A DNA stretch of 11,683 nt from Verrucomicrobiota bacterium (GTDB lineage Bacteria > Verrucomicrobiota > Verrucomicrobiia > Verrucomicrobiales > Verrucomicrobiaceae). Made by a program: the position numbers and the translations under genes. Numbering within the stretch: position 1 is the first letter of the stretch; every line of letters starts with the position of its first letter. The stretch is taken from NCBI GenBank assembly GCA_021413535.1, contig JAIOQF010000383.1, forward strand, positions 1 to 11,683, read 5' to 3'. The notes beneath the pieces were generated by a model. The model saw nothing but the letters and a program-made list of their open reading frames with translations. It searched no databases and was not told the origin of the DNA. Below are positions 1 to 5,797 of the stretch, piece by piece.

Positions 1-251
1 ATTGCCAATGGATGATCCTCCCCGGGTCCAGGTGAAAGGTATTCATTACCGAACGATAACGTGACCCCTCCTGCATTTTCAGAGATGATCACTTATCGGA
101 TGATTACGAAACAACCGCTTCGGGCGGCCCCCAACTCGAATCGGAACAGACCATGATCATTCGCCGCAAACTTGCCTTCGATCACGCCAATATCACAACG
201 CTTGCAAAATTCCTTGCAACACACAAAAACCAAACCCAAAAAAACGATACA
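1..251. other. Upstream region of the small secreted-protein gene
   Basis: I see no convincing gene here. Two minor hairpin-capable spots are present (GGTA-ttcat-TACC near 38-50 and CCGC-ttcgg-GCGG near 115-127). The second is not followed by a T run, so it is not a good terminator. Two TTGCAA hexamers lie 12 bases apart (202-207 and 214-219) in an AT-rich stretch just before the start codon at 252. One could belong to a promoter or an operator, but no properly spaced -10 box is evident. No Shine-Dalgarno sequence precedes the start. Confidence 0.3.
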
Positions 252-473
252 ATGATAAAAAATAAACTCATCGGAGCGACCGTCCTCTCTGCATTTCTAT
301 GCAGCATGAGTCCCGTCGGTACCGCCATGGTAACCCAGAACCTCAATCGCACGATCGGGGACAACCAGACCGACTCTATCAACCAGGGAAATGATGACAA
401 CGGGCTTCAGGAGATGGCCAGCAAGAAAAAGAAGAAGAAGAAAACCAAGAAGAAAAAGAGCAAAGCATCCTGA
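252..473 (+). CDS. Small secreted protein with lysine-rich C-terminal tail
   Basis: I do not recognise this 73-residue protein. Residues 1-25 look like a Sec signal peptide: Lys at 3 and 5, a hydrophobic core (about 6-18), then a small-residue cleavage site ending VGTA. The predicted mature part is only about 48 residues. It has an Asn/Gln/Asp-rich stretch (30-52) and then a very basic tail with seven Lys (58-64), Thr65, four Lys (66-69), Ser70 and Lys71, ending AS. The tail is written mostly with AAG codons mixed with AAA, so it may have grown by triplet slippage. An in-frame ATG at 153 would give 106 residues, but it would bury the signal peptide internally, so I chose 252. A strong terminator begins 12 bases after the stop, which suggests a single-gene transcript. 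The polycationic tail could bind anionic envelope polymers or nucleic acid; that is inference. The coding call rests on the signal peptide and terminator. Confidence 0.6.
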   Translation: MIKNKLIGATVLSAFLCSMSPVGTAMVTQNLNRTIGDNQTDSINQGNDDNGLQEMASKKKKKKKTKKKKSKAS

Positions 474-485
474 CCTGTTGGATTC

Positions 486-538
486 GCGTGCCGGCCTGCC
501 TCACTAAACCCAGCAGGCTGGCACGCCATTTTGTTATT
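486..538 (+). terminator. Rho-independent terminator after the small secreted-protein gene
   Basis: A 14-bp stem pairs 486-499 with 513-526, with a single G-T wobble (493/519), a 13-base loop and the T-rich tail CATTTTGTTATT. It starts 12 bases after the stop codon at 471-473. This is the strongest intrinsic terminator I can see in the window. Confidence 0.85.
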
Positions 539-545
539 CGAAACA

Positions 546-594
546 GCGCGCCAGGTGGTTTACACAGCCATTGGGTCAATTATCACCTGGGCGC
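546..594. repeat. Bulged inverted repeat (hairpin)
   Basis: GCGC (546-549), one unpaired G (550) and CCAGGTG (551-557) can pair with CACCTGG (584-590) and GCGC (591-594). That gives 11 base pairs with one bulge and a 26-base loop. There is no T run after it, so it is unlikely to be a terminator. Confidence 0.5.
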
Positions 595-674
595 CGGGGC
601 ACTCTGAAGCGCCGCATCAAACTCACGACGATTGCAATGGCCTCCAAGAAAACTGTGCTCTCGCCCCGACCCAT

Positions 675-690
675 GAATTCCTCGGAATTC
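675..690. repeat. Perfect 16-base palindrome, possible operator
   Basis: GAATTCC (675-681), a TC spacer and GGAATTC (684-690) form a perfect dyad. The short spacer suits a protein-binding dyad better than an RNA hairpin. It lies about 300 bases before the phosphotransferase start. No regulator or promoter is recognisable beside it. Confidence 0.4.
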
Positions 691-740
691 GCCCGCCTCG
701 CAGCCTTAACGCGTAACTGAGTCGGCTGTTCATCACATTG

Positions 741-840
741 CCCTGGAAGAAGGTGCCAGGGTCAAATGCCAGCTTGCGATGGCATAGACCAATCAGTCTG
801 GCGCGAGAAGTGGAGGATACGTATGCCAGACGAAGCTGGC
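741..840. repeat. Nested inverted repeats built on TGCCAG/CTGGCG
   Basis: CCCTGG (741-746) pairs with CCAGGG (756-761). GCCAGCTT (768-775) pairs with AAGCTGGC (833-840) and encloses a second stem, GTCTGGC (796-802) with GCCAGAC (825-831). An alternative pairing is TGCCA (767-771) with TGGCA (780-784). TGCCAG occurs three times (754, 767, 824) and CTGGCG twice (798, 836). The two enclosed stems are compatible and give a branched fold. Such a pattern fits either a structured RNA or a repetitive palindromic element. Confidence 0.5.
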
Positions 841-860
841 GTGGAGTGTGGAAGTCCCGT

Positions 861-887
861 CGGCGAGACGCAGCAAGGGTCTCGCCG
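861..887. repeat. 9-bp perfect hairpin
   Basis: CGGCGAGAC (861-869) pairs perfectly with GTCTCGCCG (879-887) around a 9-base loop. It lies about 105 bases before the chosen phosphotransferase start. It falls inside the reading-frame extension that would exist if an earlier ATG (848) were used, which is one reason to prefer the later start. Confidence 0.5.
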
Positions 888-991
888 TTCCCTACTCAGG
901 CACAGAGTTGCTCCGGTCCCTCCCACAAAAAACAAATTCCTGCATGCAGGGCAGTTGCAATTCGCCCCTGCCCGACACACCCTGCGCTTTC

Positions 992-1975
992 ATGCTCGAC
1001 GAAGCCGAATTACTTAACCAAACACGCCAAGCCCTGGCAGACTGGCCTGCGCCATCTTATCTCTCGGCCATCATCAAGGGCGGCTCCGACCGCCATTTCT
1101 TCCGCATTCATTTTCAAGATCCCTCCACGCCCTGCGTCATTCTCATGGCCTACACACTGGTGCGGCCCGACAATCCGCGCTTTGTATCCGCCACCACCCG
1201 CCTCTCCAAGCTGGGCGTGCATGTGCCGAAGGTGTTTGCTCACGATTCAACGAACCTGCTCGTCTGGCTGGAGGATCTCGGCAGCGTGGATCTCCACGCC
1301 CTGCGACACGAACCATGGAGCACACGCGGTCCGCTTTATGAATCCGCGCTCACTGAGGCAGCCAAGCTTCACGCGGTCGATGTATCCGCCCTGCCGCAGT
1401 CCGATCTCAATGAAATGGAACTCTGCTTCGACGAGACACTCTATGAATGGGAACAGAATTACTTTCTCAGCCACTACGTGCGCGACCTGAAAAATCACGA
1501 CTTGAATGACGCCCGCTACAAGGAGGCTCGTCGGGCGCTGCTCGAATTACGCACCCACCTGGCGGCGCTTCCGCGCGGTCTGGTGCATCGTGACTTTCAG
1601 AGCCAGAACATCCTCGTGCGCGATGGCACCACCTGGCTCATCGACTATCAAGGTGCCAGACCAGGACTCGCGGAATACGATATCGCATCGCTCCTGCTCG
1701 ATCCCTATGTCGACCTGAGCGAGGCCGAGCGCGAAAGCCTGCTCCGTTGGTATGCCAATCACATGTCGAAAAAGATTTCCGTCCTCCAGGAAAATTATCT
1801 ACTCTGCGCCGCCCAGCGCCTCATGCAGGCCATCGGTGCCTATGCCAATCTCAGCCGCAACCTTGGCAAACCTAATTTCGCCCAGCACATTCCCGTGGCA
1901 TTGGGTCGCTTGCGCAACGTGTGTCAGTCGCATCCCATGCTGAAGCCCCTGCTCGTGTTCACTGATTCCGATTGA
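992..1975 (+). CDS. APH-fold phosphotransferase, AmgK-like (COG3178)
   Basis: This 327-residue protein has the aminoglycoside-phosphotransferase/choline-kinase fold. A glycine-rich, ATP-binding-type segment (GGSDRHFFR, 30-38) comes first, then a hinge-like LEDLG (93-97). The catalytic HRDFQSQN has Asp201 and Asn206, and the metal-binding IDYQGAR has Asp218, followed by YDIASLLLD. The SDRHFFR and HRDFxxxN signatures and the length match COG3178, which includes AmgK, the kinase that phosphorylates N-acetylmuramate or N-acetylglucosamine at the anomeric carbon in cell-wall recycling. The usual partner MurU is not in the window, so the substrate is inferred. The frame stays open back to ATGs at 848 and 944, but that extension has no family-like sequence and crosses a 9-bp hairpin, so I use the ATG at 992. 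The stop overlaps the recR start (TGATG), implying coupled translation. Confidence 0.85.
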   Translation: MLDEAELLNQTRQALADWPAPSYLSAIIKGGSDRHFFRIHFQDPSTPCVILMAYTLVRPDNPRFVSATTRLSKLGVHVPKVFAHDSTNLLVWLEDLGSVDLHALRHEPWSTRGPLYESALTEAAKLHAVDVSALPQSDLNEMELCFDETLYEWEQNYFLSHYVRDLKNHDLNDARYKEARRALLELRTHLAALPRGLVHRDFQSQNILVRDGTTWLIDYQGARPGLAEYDIASLLLDPYVDLSEAERESLLRWYANHMSKKISVLQENYLLCAAQRLMQAIGAYANLSRNLGKPNFAQHIPVALGRLRNVCQSHPMLKPLLVFTDSD

Positions 1976-2586
1976 TGAACGTCAATTATCCAGCCCCGCT
2001 TCAGCGGCTCATTTTGTTGCTCAAATCGCTTCCCGGTCTTGGACCCCGCAGCGCAGAACGACTCATGCTTTGGCTCATGGGCCGCGGACATTCACGAATT
2101 TCAGAACTCGCTGAAGCCCTGGCCCATCTACGAATTGATGTCGCAGAATGTCCCGAGTGTGGCTTCTTCATCGAGCGCGATGCCGCCTGCGCATTCTGCC
2201 AGAACGATAAACGAAATCACAAGCTGCTCTGTGTCGTGGAAAGCGCGGCGGATGTGCTGAGACTGGAGCGCAGTGGCGCGTTCTCTGGAATTTACCACGT
2301 GCTCGGCGGCAAGCTGTCGCCGCTGGACAATGTCACGCCGGCTGACTTGCGCATCGAGTCCCTCGCACGCCGGGTGCATGATCTGCACGCCGAGGAGGTG
2401 ATCATCGCCCTGGGTTCCGACGTCGAAGGTGAAAGCACCGCGCACTATCTGGCCGATCTGCTGCGGTCGCTCGGCGCCCGAATCACCCGGCTCGCTCAAG
2501 GAATGCCAGCAGGTGGCGGACTGGAACAAGTGGACGAACTCACGCTGCATCAGGCCATGAATGGGCGACGACTGCTGGAAAGCTAA
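1975..2586 (+). CDS. recR: Recombination mediator protein RecR
   Basis: This 203-residue protein is full length for RecR, which works with RecO (and RecF) to load RecA onto SSB-coated single-stranded DNA at gaps in the cytoplasm. The helix-hairpin-helix is LPGLGPRSAERL (19-30). A four-cysteine zinc finger has Cys59, Cys62, Cys72 and Cys75. The Toprim domain begins at LLCVVES (Glu89), and YHVLGGKLSPLDNV and the VEGES motif follow. The C-terminal segment containing RLAQGMPAGGGLEQVDE is typical of the family. A TTG at 1972 is possible, but the ATG at 1975 gives the usual N-terminus and overlaps the upstream stop by one base. There is no Shine-Dalgarno sequence, so reinitiation from the upstream gene is likely. 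lnt begins 16 bases downstream. Confidence 0.97.
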   Translation: MNVNYPAPLQRLILLLKSLPGLGPRSAERLMLWLMGRGHSRISELAEALAHLRIDVAECPECGFFIERDAACAFCQNDKRNHKLLCVVESAADVLRLERSGAFSGIYHVLGGKLSPLDNVTPADLRIESLARRVHDLHAEEVIIALGSDVEGESTAHYLADLLRSLGARITRLAQGMPAGGGLEQVDELTLHQAMNGRRLLES

Positions 2587-2602
2587 TGCCACGCATCGAA
2601 CC

Positions 2603-4321
2603 ATGTCTCGATTTGCCAACATCTTTTCAGGTCGACTGCCACGATATGCCGCTGCCGTCGCCTCTGGTGCCCTGCTGACAGCCGCCTTCGCTCCGCAAAA
2701 CCTCAGCTTGGTCGTCTGGTTCTGGATCTTGCCTCTGCTCATCGCACTCTGGAGCAGGAGTGAAAAACAGAAATTAGAAAGCAGAAAACAGAAAATCAAA
2801 GGCGGTTTCGCGCTCGGCTACATCGCCGGCCTCGCATTTTTTATCCCCAATCTTGCGTGGGTGCGGCATTCATCACGGGTCCTCAACGGCGCGATCGATG
2901 ACCGCTGGATGGGATGGCCCACGGAGTTGATGGGATGGAGTGCCGTGCTCGCCATGTGCCTTTACATGTCACTCTACTGGGGCGCCTGGGCAGCATTCGC
3001 GGCGACTATTGGAAAACCGCAGATCGGTTCAGTTGAGTTTGATCCAAAATCCAAAATCCAAAATCCAAAATTTTTCGGTAGTTCGATCGAGTCTCTCCGC
3101 TCGGCTTTTCTCAATGCCGCACTCTGGACCGGCCTCGAATGGGCCCGAGGCATAGTGTTGACTGGTTTCAATTGGAACGGGCTTGGTGTGCCTCTGGCCT
3201 CGGAGTTGTCCCTCGTGCAAGCTGCGGACATCGTCGGTGTCGCGGGACTTTCCTTCATGCCGGTCTTTTGCGCCTGCATCGCCTACAACACCGCCTTGCG
3301 CTTTCGCGAGGAGGCGCGCACGGCTCGAGTGCGGCCGCACCTCGATTTCTTCTGCGCCGTGGCACTGGTGCTGGCAGACTTCATCTACGGATTTCGTATT
3401 CTCTCGGCACCGCCCGCCAAGGATACCATCACGCTCCGAGTCGTGCTGGTGCAGCAAAACATCCCCCAGGTCGTAAAGTGGAGCCGCGACCACGATGAAG
3501 CCATCTACCAAGGCTATGGCAAACTCACCCAGCCCTTCGCAGGCAGCACTGATCTCGTCATCTGGCCCGAAAGCGCCCTACCCCTTCCCTTCCATCATCC
3601 CGGCCATGCTACCTTCCTCAATGATGTGTTGGGCCTCGGTGATTTCTCACTGCTCACCGGCGTGGATATCATCCAAGAGGGCCACCCCAGTTACACCGGC
3701 GCGGCGCTCATGCGCGGAAGCGTGGACCGGCATCAGCTTTACCGAAAAATCCAACTGGTTCCCTTCGGAGAATTTCTCCCGCTGCGATCCGTGCCGCTCA
3801 TTCAAAAACTGCTGGGCGGAGTTCTTCCCGGCGACTTCACCCGGGGCGCTTCGACCGAGCCGCTGATTCTCGAAAAACCAGCGGGCGTGCAGATCATTCC
3901 GCTGATTTGTTTTGAAGACACCTTCGGCCGGCTGGCGCGAAAGTTCGCGCGCGACGCCCCGCAACTCCTCGTCAACTGCACGAACGACGGCTGGTTTCTT
4001 CATAGTGAAGAAAACGAGCAACACCTCGCTGCCGCGAGATTTCGTTGCATCGAACTGCGCCGCCCCATGGTGCGTGCAGCGAACACAGGTGTGACCTGTG
4101 TCATCGGTTCCGACGGACGCATCCGTCCCGAGGACCGGCTGACAAACAAGCGGACCGGCAGCGTGTTTACCCAAGGCGCGCTCTCCCGGGAAATCCTGCT
4201 GGAGAAAAATCCTCCGCTAACTTTTTATGCGCAGTATGGCGATGTCTTCAGCGTCGCGCTGCTAGTCATTGCGAGCCTGGCGATGTTCACCTCTCGATTC
4301 AAACTCACAAGAACGGCATAA
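2603..4321 (+). CDS. lnt: Apolipoprotein N-acyltransferase Lnt
   Basis: Lnt is an inner-membrane enzyme that adds the third acyl chain to the N-terminal cysteine of lipoproteins before outer-membrane sorting. The 572-residue protein has several membrane segments in its first 270 residues, then a periplasmic nitrilase-type domain and a final helix near 550-565. The catalytic triad is Glu323 in VIWPESALP, Lys382 in YRKIQLVPFGEFLP and Cys436 in PLICFEDTF. TGFNWNGLG (187-195) and VNCTNDGWF (457-465) are also family-typical. Two odd inserts, residues about 50-66 (rich in Lys, Gln, Glu) and 147-157 (PKSKIQN-type), are encoded by 7-base repeats. Both fall in loops predicted to face the cytoplasm. 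I chose the ATG at 2603; an earlier in-frame ATG at 2561 would overlap recR and add no family sequence. The 3' end overlaps the convergent phospholipase D gene by 17 bases. Confidence 0.96.
   Translation: MSRFANIFSGRLPRYAAAVASGALLTAAFAPQNLSLVVWFWILPLLIALWSRSEKQKLESRKQKIKGGFALGYIAGLAFFIPNLAWVRHSSRVLNGAIDDRWMGWPTELMGWSAVLAMCLYMSLYWGAWAAFAATIGKPQIGSVEFDPKSKIQNPKFFGSSIESLRSAFLNAALWTGLEWARGIVLTGFNWNGLGVPLASELSLVQAADIVGVAGLSFMPVFCACIAYNTALRFREEARTARVRPHLDFFCAVALVLADFIYGFRILSAPPAKDTITLRVVLVQQNIPQVVKWSRDHDEAIYQGYGKLTQPFAGSTDLVIWPESALPLPFHHPGHATFLNDVLGLGDFSLLTGVDIIQEGHPSYTGAALMRGSVDRHQLYRKIQLVPFGEFLPLRSVPLIQKLLGGVLPGDFTRGASTEPLILEKPAGVQIIPLICFEDTFGRLARKFARDAPQLLVNCTNDGWFLHSEENEQHLAAARFRCIELRRPMVRAANTGVTCVIGSDGRIRPEDRLTNKRTGSVFTQGALSREILLEKNPPLTFYAQYGDVFSVALLVIASLAMFTSRFKLTRTA
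2752..2800 (+). repeat. Degenerate heptanucleotide tandem repeat in lnt (first)
   Basis: About seven 7-base units read GAGCAGG, AGTGAAA, AACAGAA, ATTAGAA, AGCAGAA, AACAGAA, AATCAAA. The central four (2766-2793) are the most regular. They encode a hydrophilic, Lys/Gln/Glu-rich loop at about residues 50-66, between two predicted membrane segments of Lnt. Confidence 0.65.
3043..3070 (+). repeat. Perfect heptanucleotide repeat TCCAAAA x4 in lnt (second)
   Basis: Four identical TCCAAAA units run head to tail, followed by TTTTT. They encode a PKSKIQN-PKF insert at about residues 148-157. This segment lies in a loop before the membrane helix containing ALWTGLEWARG. A one-unit change would shift the reading frame by one base. 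Confidence 0.85.
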
Positions 4322-5756
4322 ACAACCGGGCGATTCCGTCCCGAAAACGCTCACCGAATGTTGCCGCGTCCAAGGCCTCGTTGGTGATCTCCGTGCTTTG
4401 TTCCATTTGCTTTTGAAAGTCCGAATTCAACTCCCCAGCGAGTGCTTCATCAAAACAGGCAAGGTTGAATTCAAAATTCAAGCGCAGGCTGCGTGGATCC
4501 CAATTGGTGCTGCCGATCAACGACCAAAGTCCATCGACCGTCATGAATTTAGTGTGATCGAACACACCGTCATTTTCAAATAGCTGCACCCCTCGAGCCA
4601 GCAATTCGGGATAGATCGTGCGCGAAGCCCAGCGCACCGGCGGGATGTTATTGTGACGCGGCGTGATGATCTTCACATCCACCCCGCGCAGGGCGGCTAG
4701 ATTAAGCGCCCATTGAATCTGTTCATCAGGTAAAAAATAGGGAGTCAAAACGCGAATCTCACGACGCGCGGCATTGATCGCGGCAAAGATCGCCTTGGGC
4801 ATCACCTCCAGATCTTCATCAGGACCATCGGGAATGCCGATCGCCGCCGTCTCGCCAGCAGGCTGAACATCCGGATACCATTCCTCTCCGTGCAGCACCT
4901 CACCCGTGCAGAATGCCCAGTCCTCCGCAAATGCGCGCTGCAACTGCCTCACCACTGGACCTTCCACGCGAAAATGCATGTCCCGCACCGGCGATGCAGG
5001 GTTTTCCTTCAGCATGTTCCCGGGCCGGATATTCATGCCGCCGGTGAAACCGATGGTGCCGTCAGCCACGAGAATTTTCCGGTGATTGCGCAAATTCATG
5101 GAGAGCATCCGGATGATGAAGCGAGTGGGCATGAACTTGGCCACATTGACACCGCGCGCCCGCAGGATGCTGGTGATGCTGGGCCATGAATAACGGGTTC
5201 CAGCACCGTCCACCATGACGCGCACTTCAACGCCGCGATCCTTCGCTGCCGCCAGTTCATCCACAAACTTCCCTCCGATTCCCTTCGCTTCGAAAATGTA
5301 ACTGCTCAGCGACAGTGTGCGCTTCGCTCCGCGAATAACTTCGATCATCGCAGGCATGGCCTCATCCCCGCTGCGAAGCACTTCTATTTTGTTTCCGAGC
5401 GCAAATTCATAACGCGAGATGCGGCCGATCGTGGTTGCCAGGTGGCGCAGTTCGGACAGTTCGGGATTTTTCTCCCAGGGATTGTGCGGGACTGCGCGAT
5501 TCACCTCCGACTTCCAGCTTCCGCTGCCGCGATATTTTTTTCCCGAGCGCCGCACACGGTTGATTCCGAAGACGCAGTAAAAAAGCGCACCCAATACAGG
5601 CACAAAAATGATGATCACCGCCCAGAAGCCGGCCGCGCGGGCATTGCGCTGCCGCAGCACGACATGAGAAAGTCCTCCCACGAGGGCAATCACTTCCGCC
5701 ACCGCCAGCATGAACTGCCAGATTGCATCAAGCCGGACTAAAAATTGCGGGAGCAT
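4305..5756 (-). CDS. cls: Cardiolipin synthase-type phospholipase D (two HKD motifs)
   Basis: This 483-residue membrane protein has the full bacterial cardiolipin synthase layout. Two N-terminal membrane helices (about 12-34 and 43-66, the PLDc_N domain) are followed by two phospholipase D domains. HKD motif 1 is HRKILVAD (His225, Lys227, Asp232), followed by GFTGGMNI. HKD motif 2 is HTKFMTVD (His401, Lys403, Asp408), followed by LIGSTNWDPRS. The family usually makes cardiolipin by transferring a phosphatidyl group between two phosphatidylglycerols, or from phosphatidylethanolamine, at the inner membrane. The exact donor cannot be read from the sequence, so the clsA or clsC type is not assigned. 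The start at 5756 keeps the first membrane helix. It is the last gene of the minus-strand run, 41 bases after the glycosyltransferase, and its 3' end overlaps lnt by 17 bases. Confidence 0.93.
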   Translation of the reverse strand: MLPQFLVRLDAIWQFMLAVAEVIALVGGLSHVVLRQRNARAAGFWAVIIIFVPVLGALFYCVFGINRVRRSGKKYRGSGSWKSEVNRAVPHNPWEKNPELSELRHLATTIGRISRYEFALGNKIEVLRSGDEAMPAMIEVIRGAKRTLSLSSYIFEAKGIGGKFVDELAAAKDRGVEVRVMVDGAGTRYSWPSITSILRARGVNVAKFMPTRFIIRMLSMNLRNHRKILVADGTIGFTGGMNIRPGNMLKENPASPVRDMHFRVEGPVVRQLQRAFAEDWAFCTGEVLHGEEWYPDVQPAGETAAIGIPDGPDEDLEVMPKAIFAAINAARREIRVLTPYFLPDEQIQWALNLAALRGVDVKIITPRHNNIPPVRWASRTIYPELLARGVQLFENDGVFDHTKFMTVDGLWSLIGSTNWDPRSLRLNFEFNLACFDEALAGELNSDFQKQMEQSTEITNEALDAATFGERFRDGIARLFMPFL

Positions 5757-5797
5757 GGTCGGGGATTATCTGAGGCGAAGGATCATGATACGGTCGT

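Larger units (their letters stand above)
539..991. other. Gene-free, inverted-repeat-rich intergenic region
   Basis: These roughly 450 bases lie between the terminator and the phosphotransferase gene. Frames that cross them (for example 531-716 and 766-1017) have no recognisable domain or signal peptide and run straight through the hairpins. At least five inverted repeats are packed into 546-887 and are listed separately. The region could be a long structured 5' leader of the downstream operon, a small RNA, or a cluster of dispersed palindromic repeat elements. I cannot tell which from one copy. Confidence 0.5.

Noticed and set aside
108..130. Hairpin CCGC-ttcgg-GCGG as a terminator of an upstream gene
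   Set aside because: Only a 4-bp stem and no following T run.
531..716. 61-residue open frame after the terminator
   Set aside because: No domain, signal peptide or ribosome site, and it runs through the bulged hairpin at 546-594.
741..840. Integron attC site or transposon end
   Set aside because: No GTTRRRY core, integrase, transposase or target-site duplication can be seen.
848..991. 48-residue N-terminal extension of the phosphotransferase
   Set aside because: It crosses a perfect 9-bp hairpin and has no family-like sequence; the kinase family begins close to the ATG at 992.
738..1490. 250-residue frame overlapping the phosphotransferase on the same strand
   Set aside because: Pro/Ser/Arg-rich shadow of the real gene in another frame; no motif.
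2128..2799. 223-residue minus-strand frame opposite recR and lnt
   Set aside because: Opposite unambiguous RecR and Lnt coding sequence; no recognisable family.
3043..3070. CRISPR-like repeat
   Set aside because: Units are 7 bases with no spacers; this is a simple tandem microsatellite.
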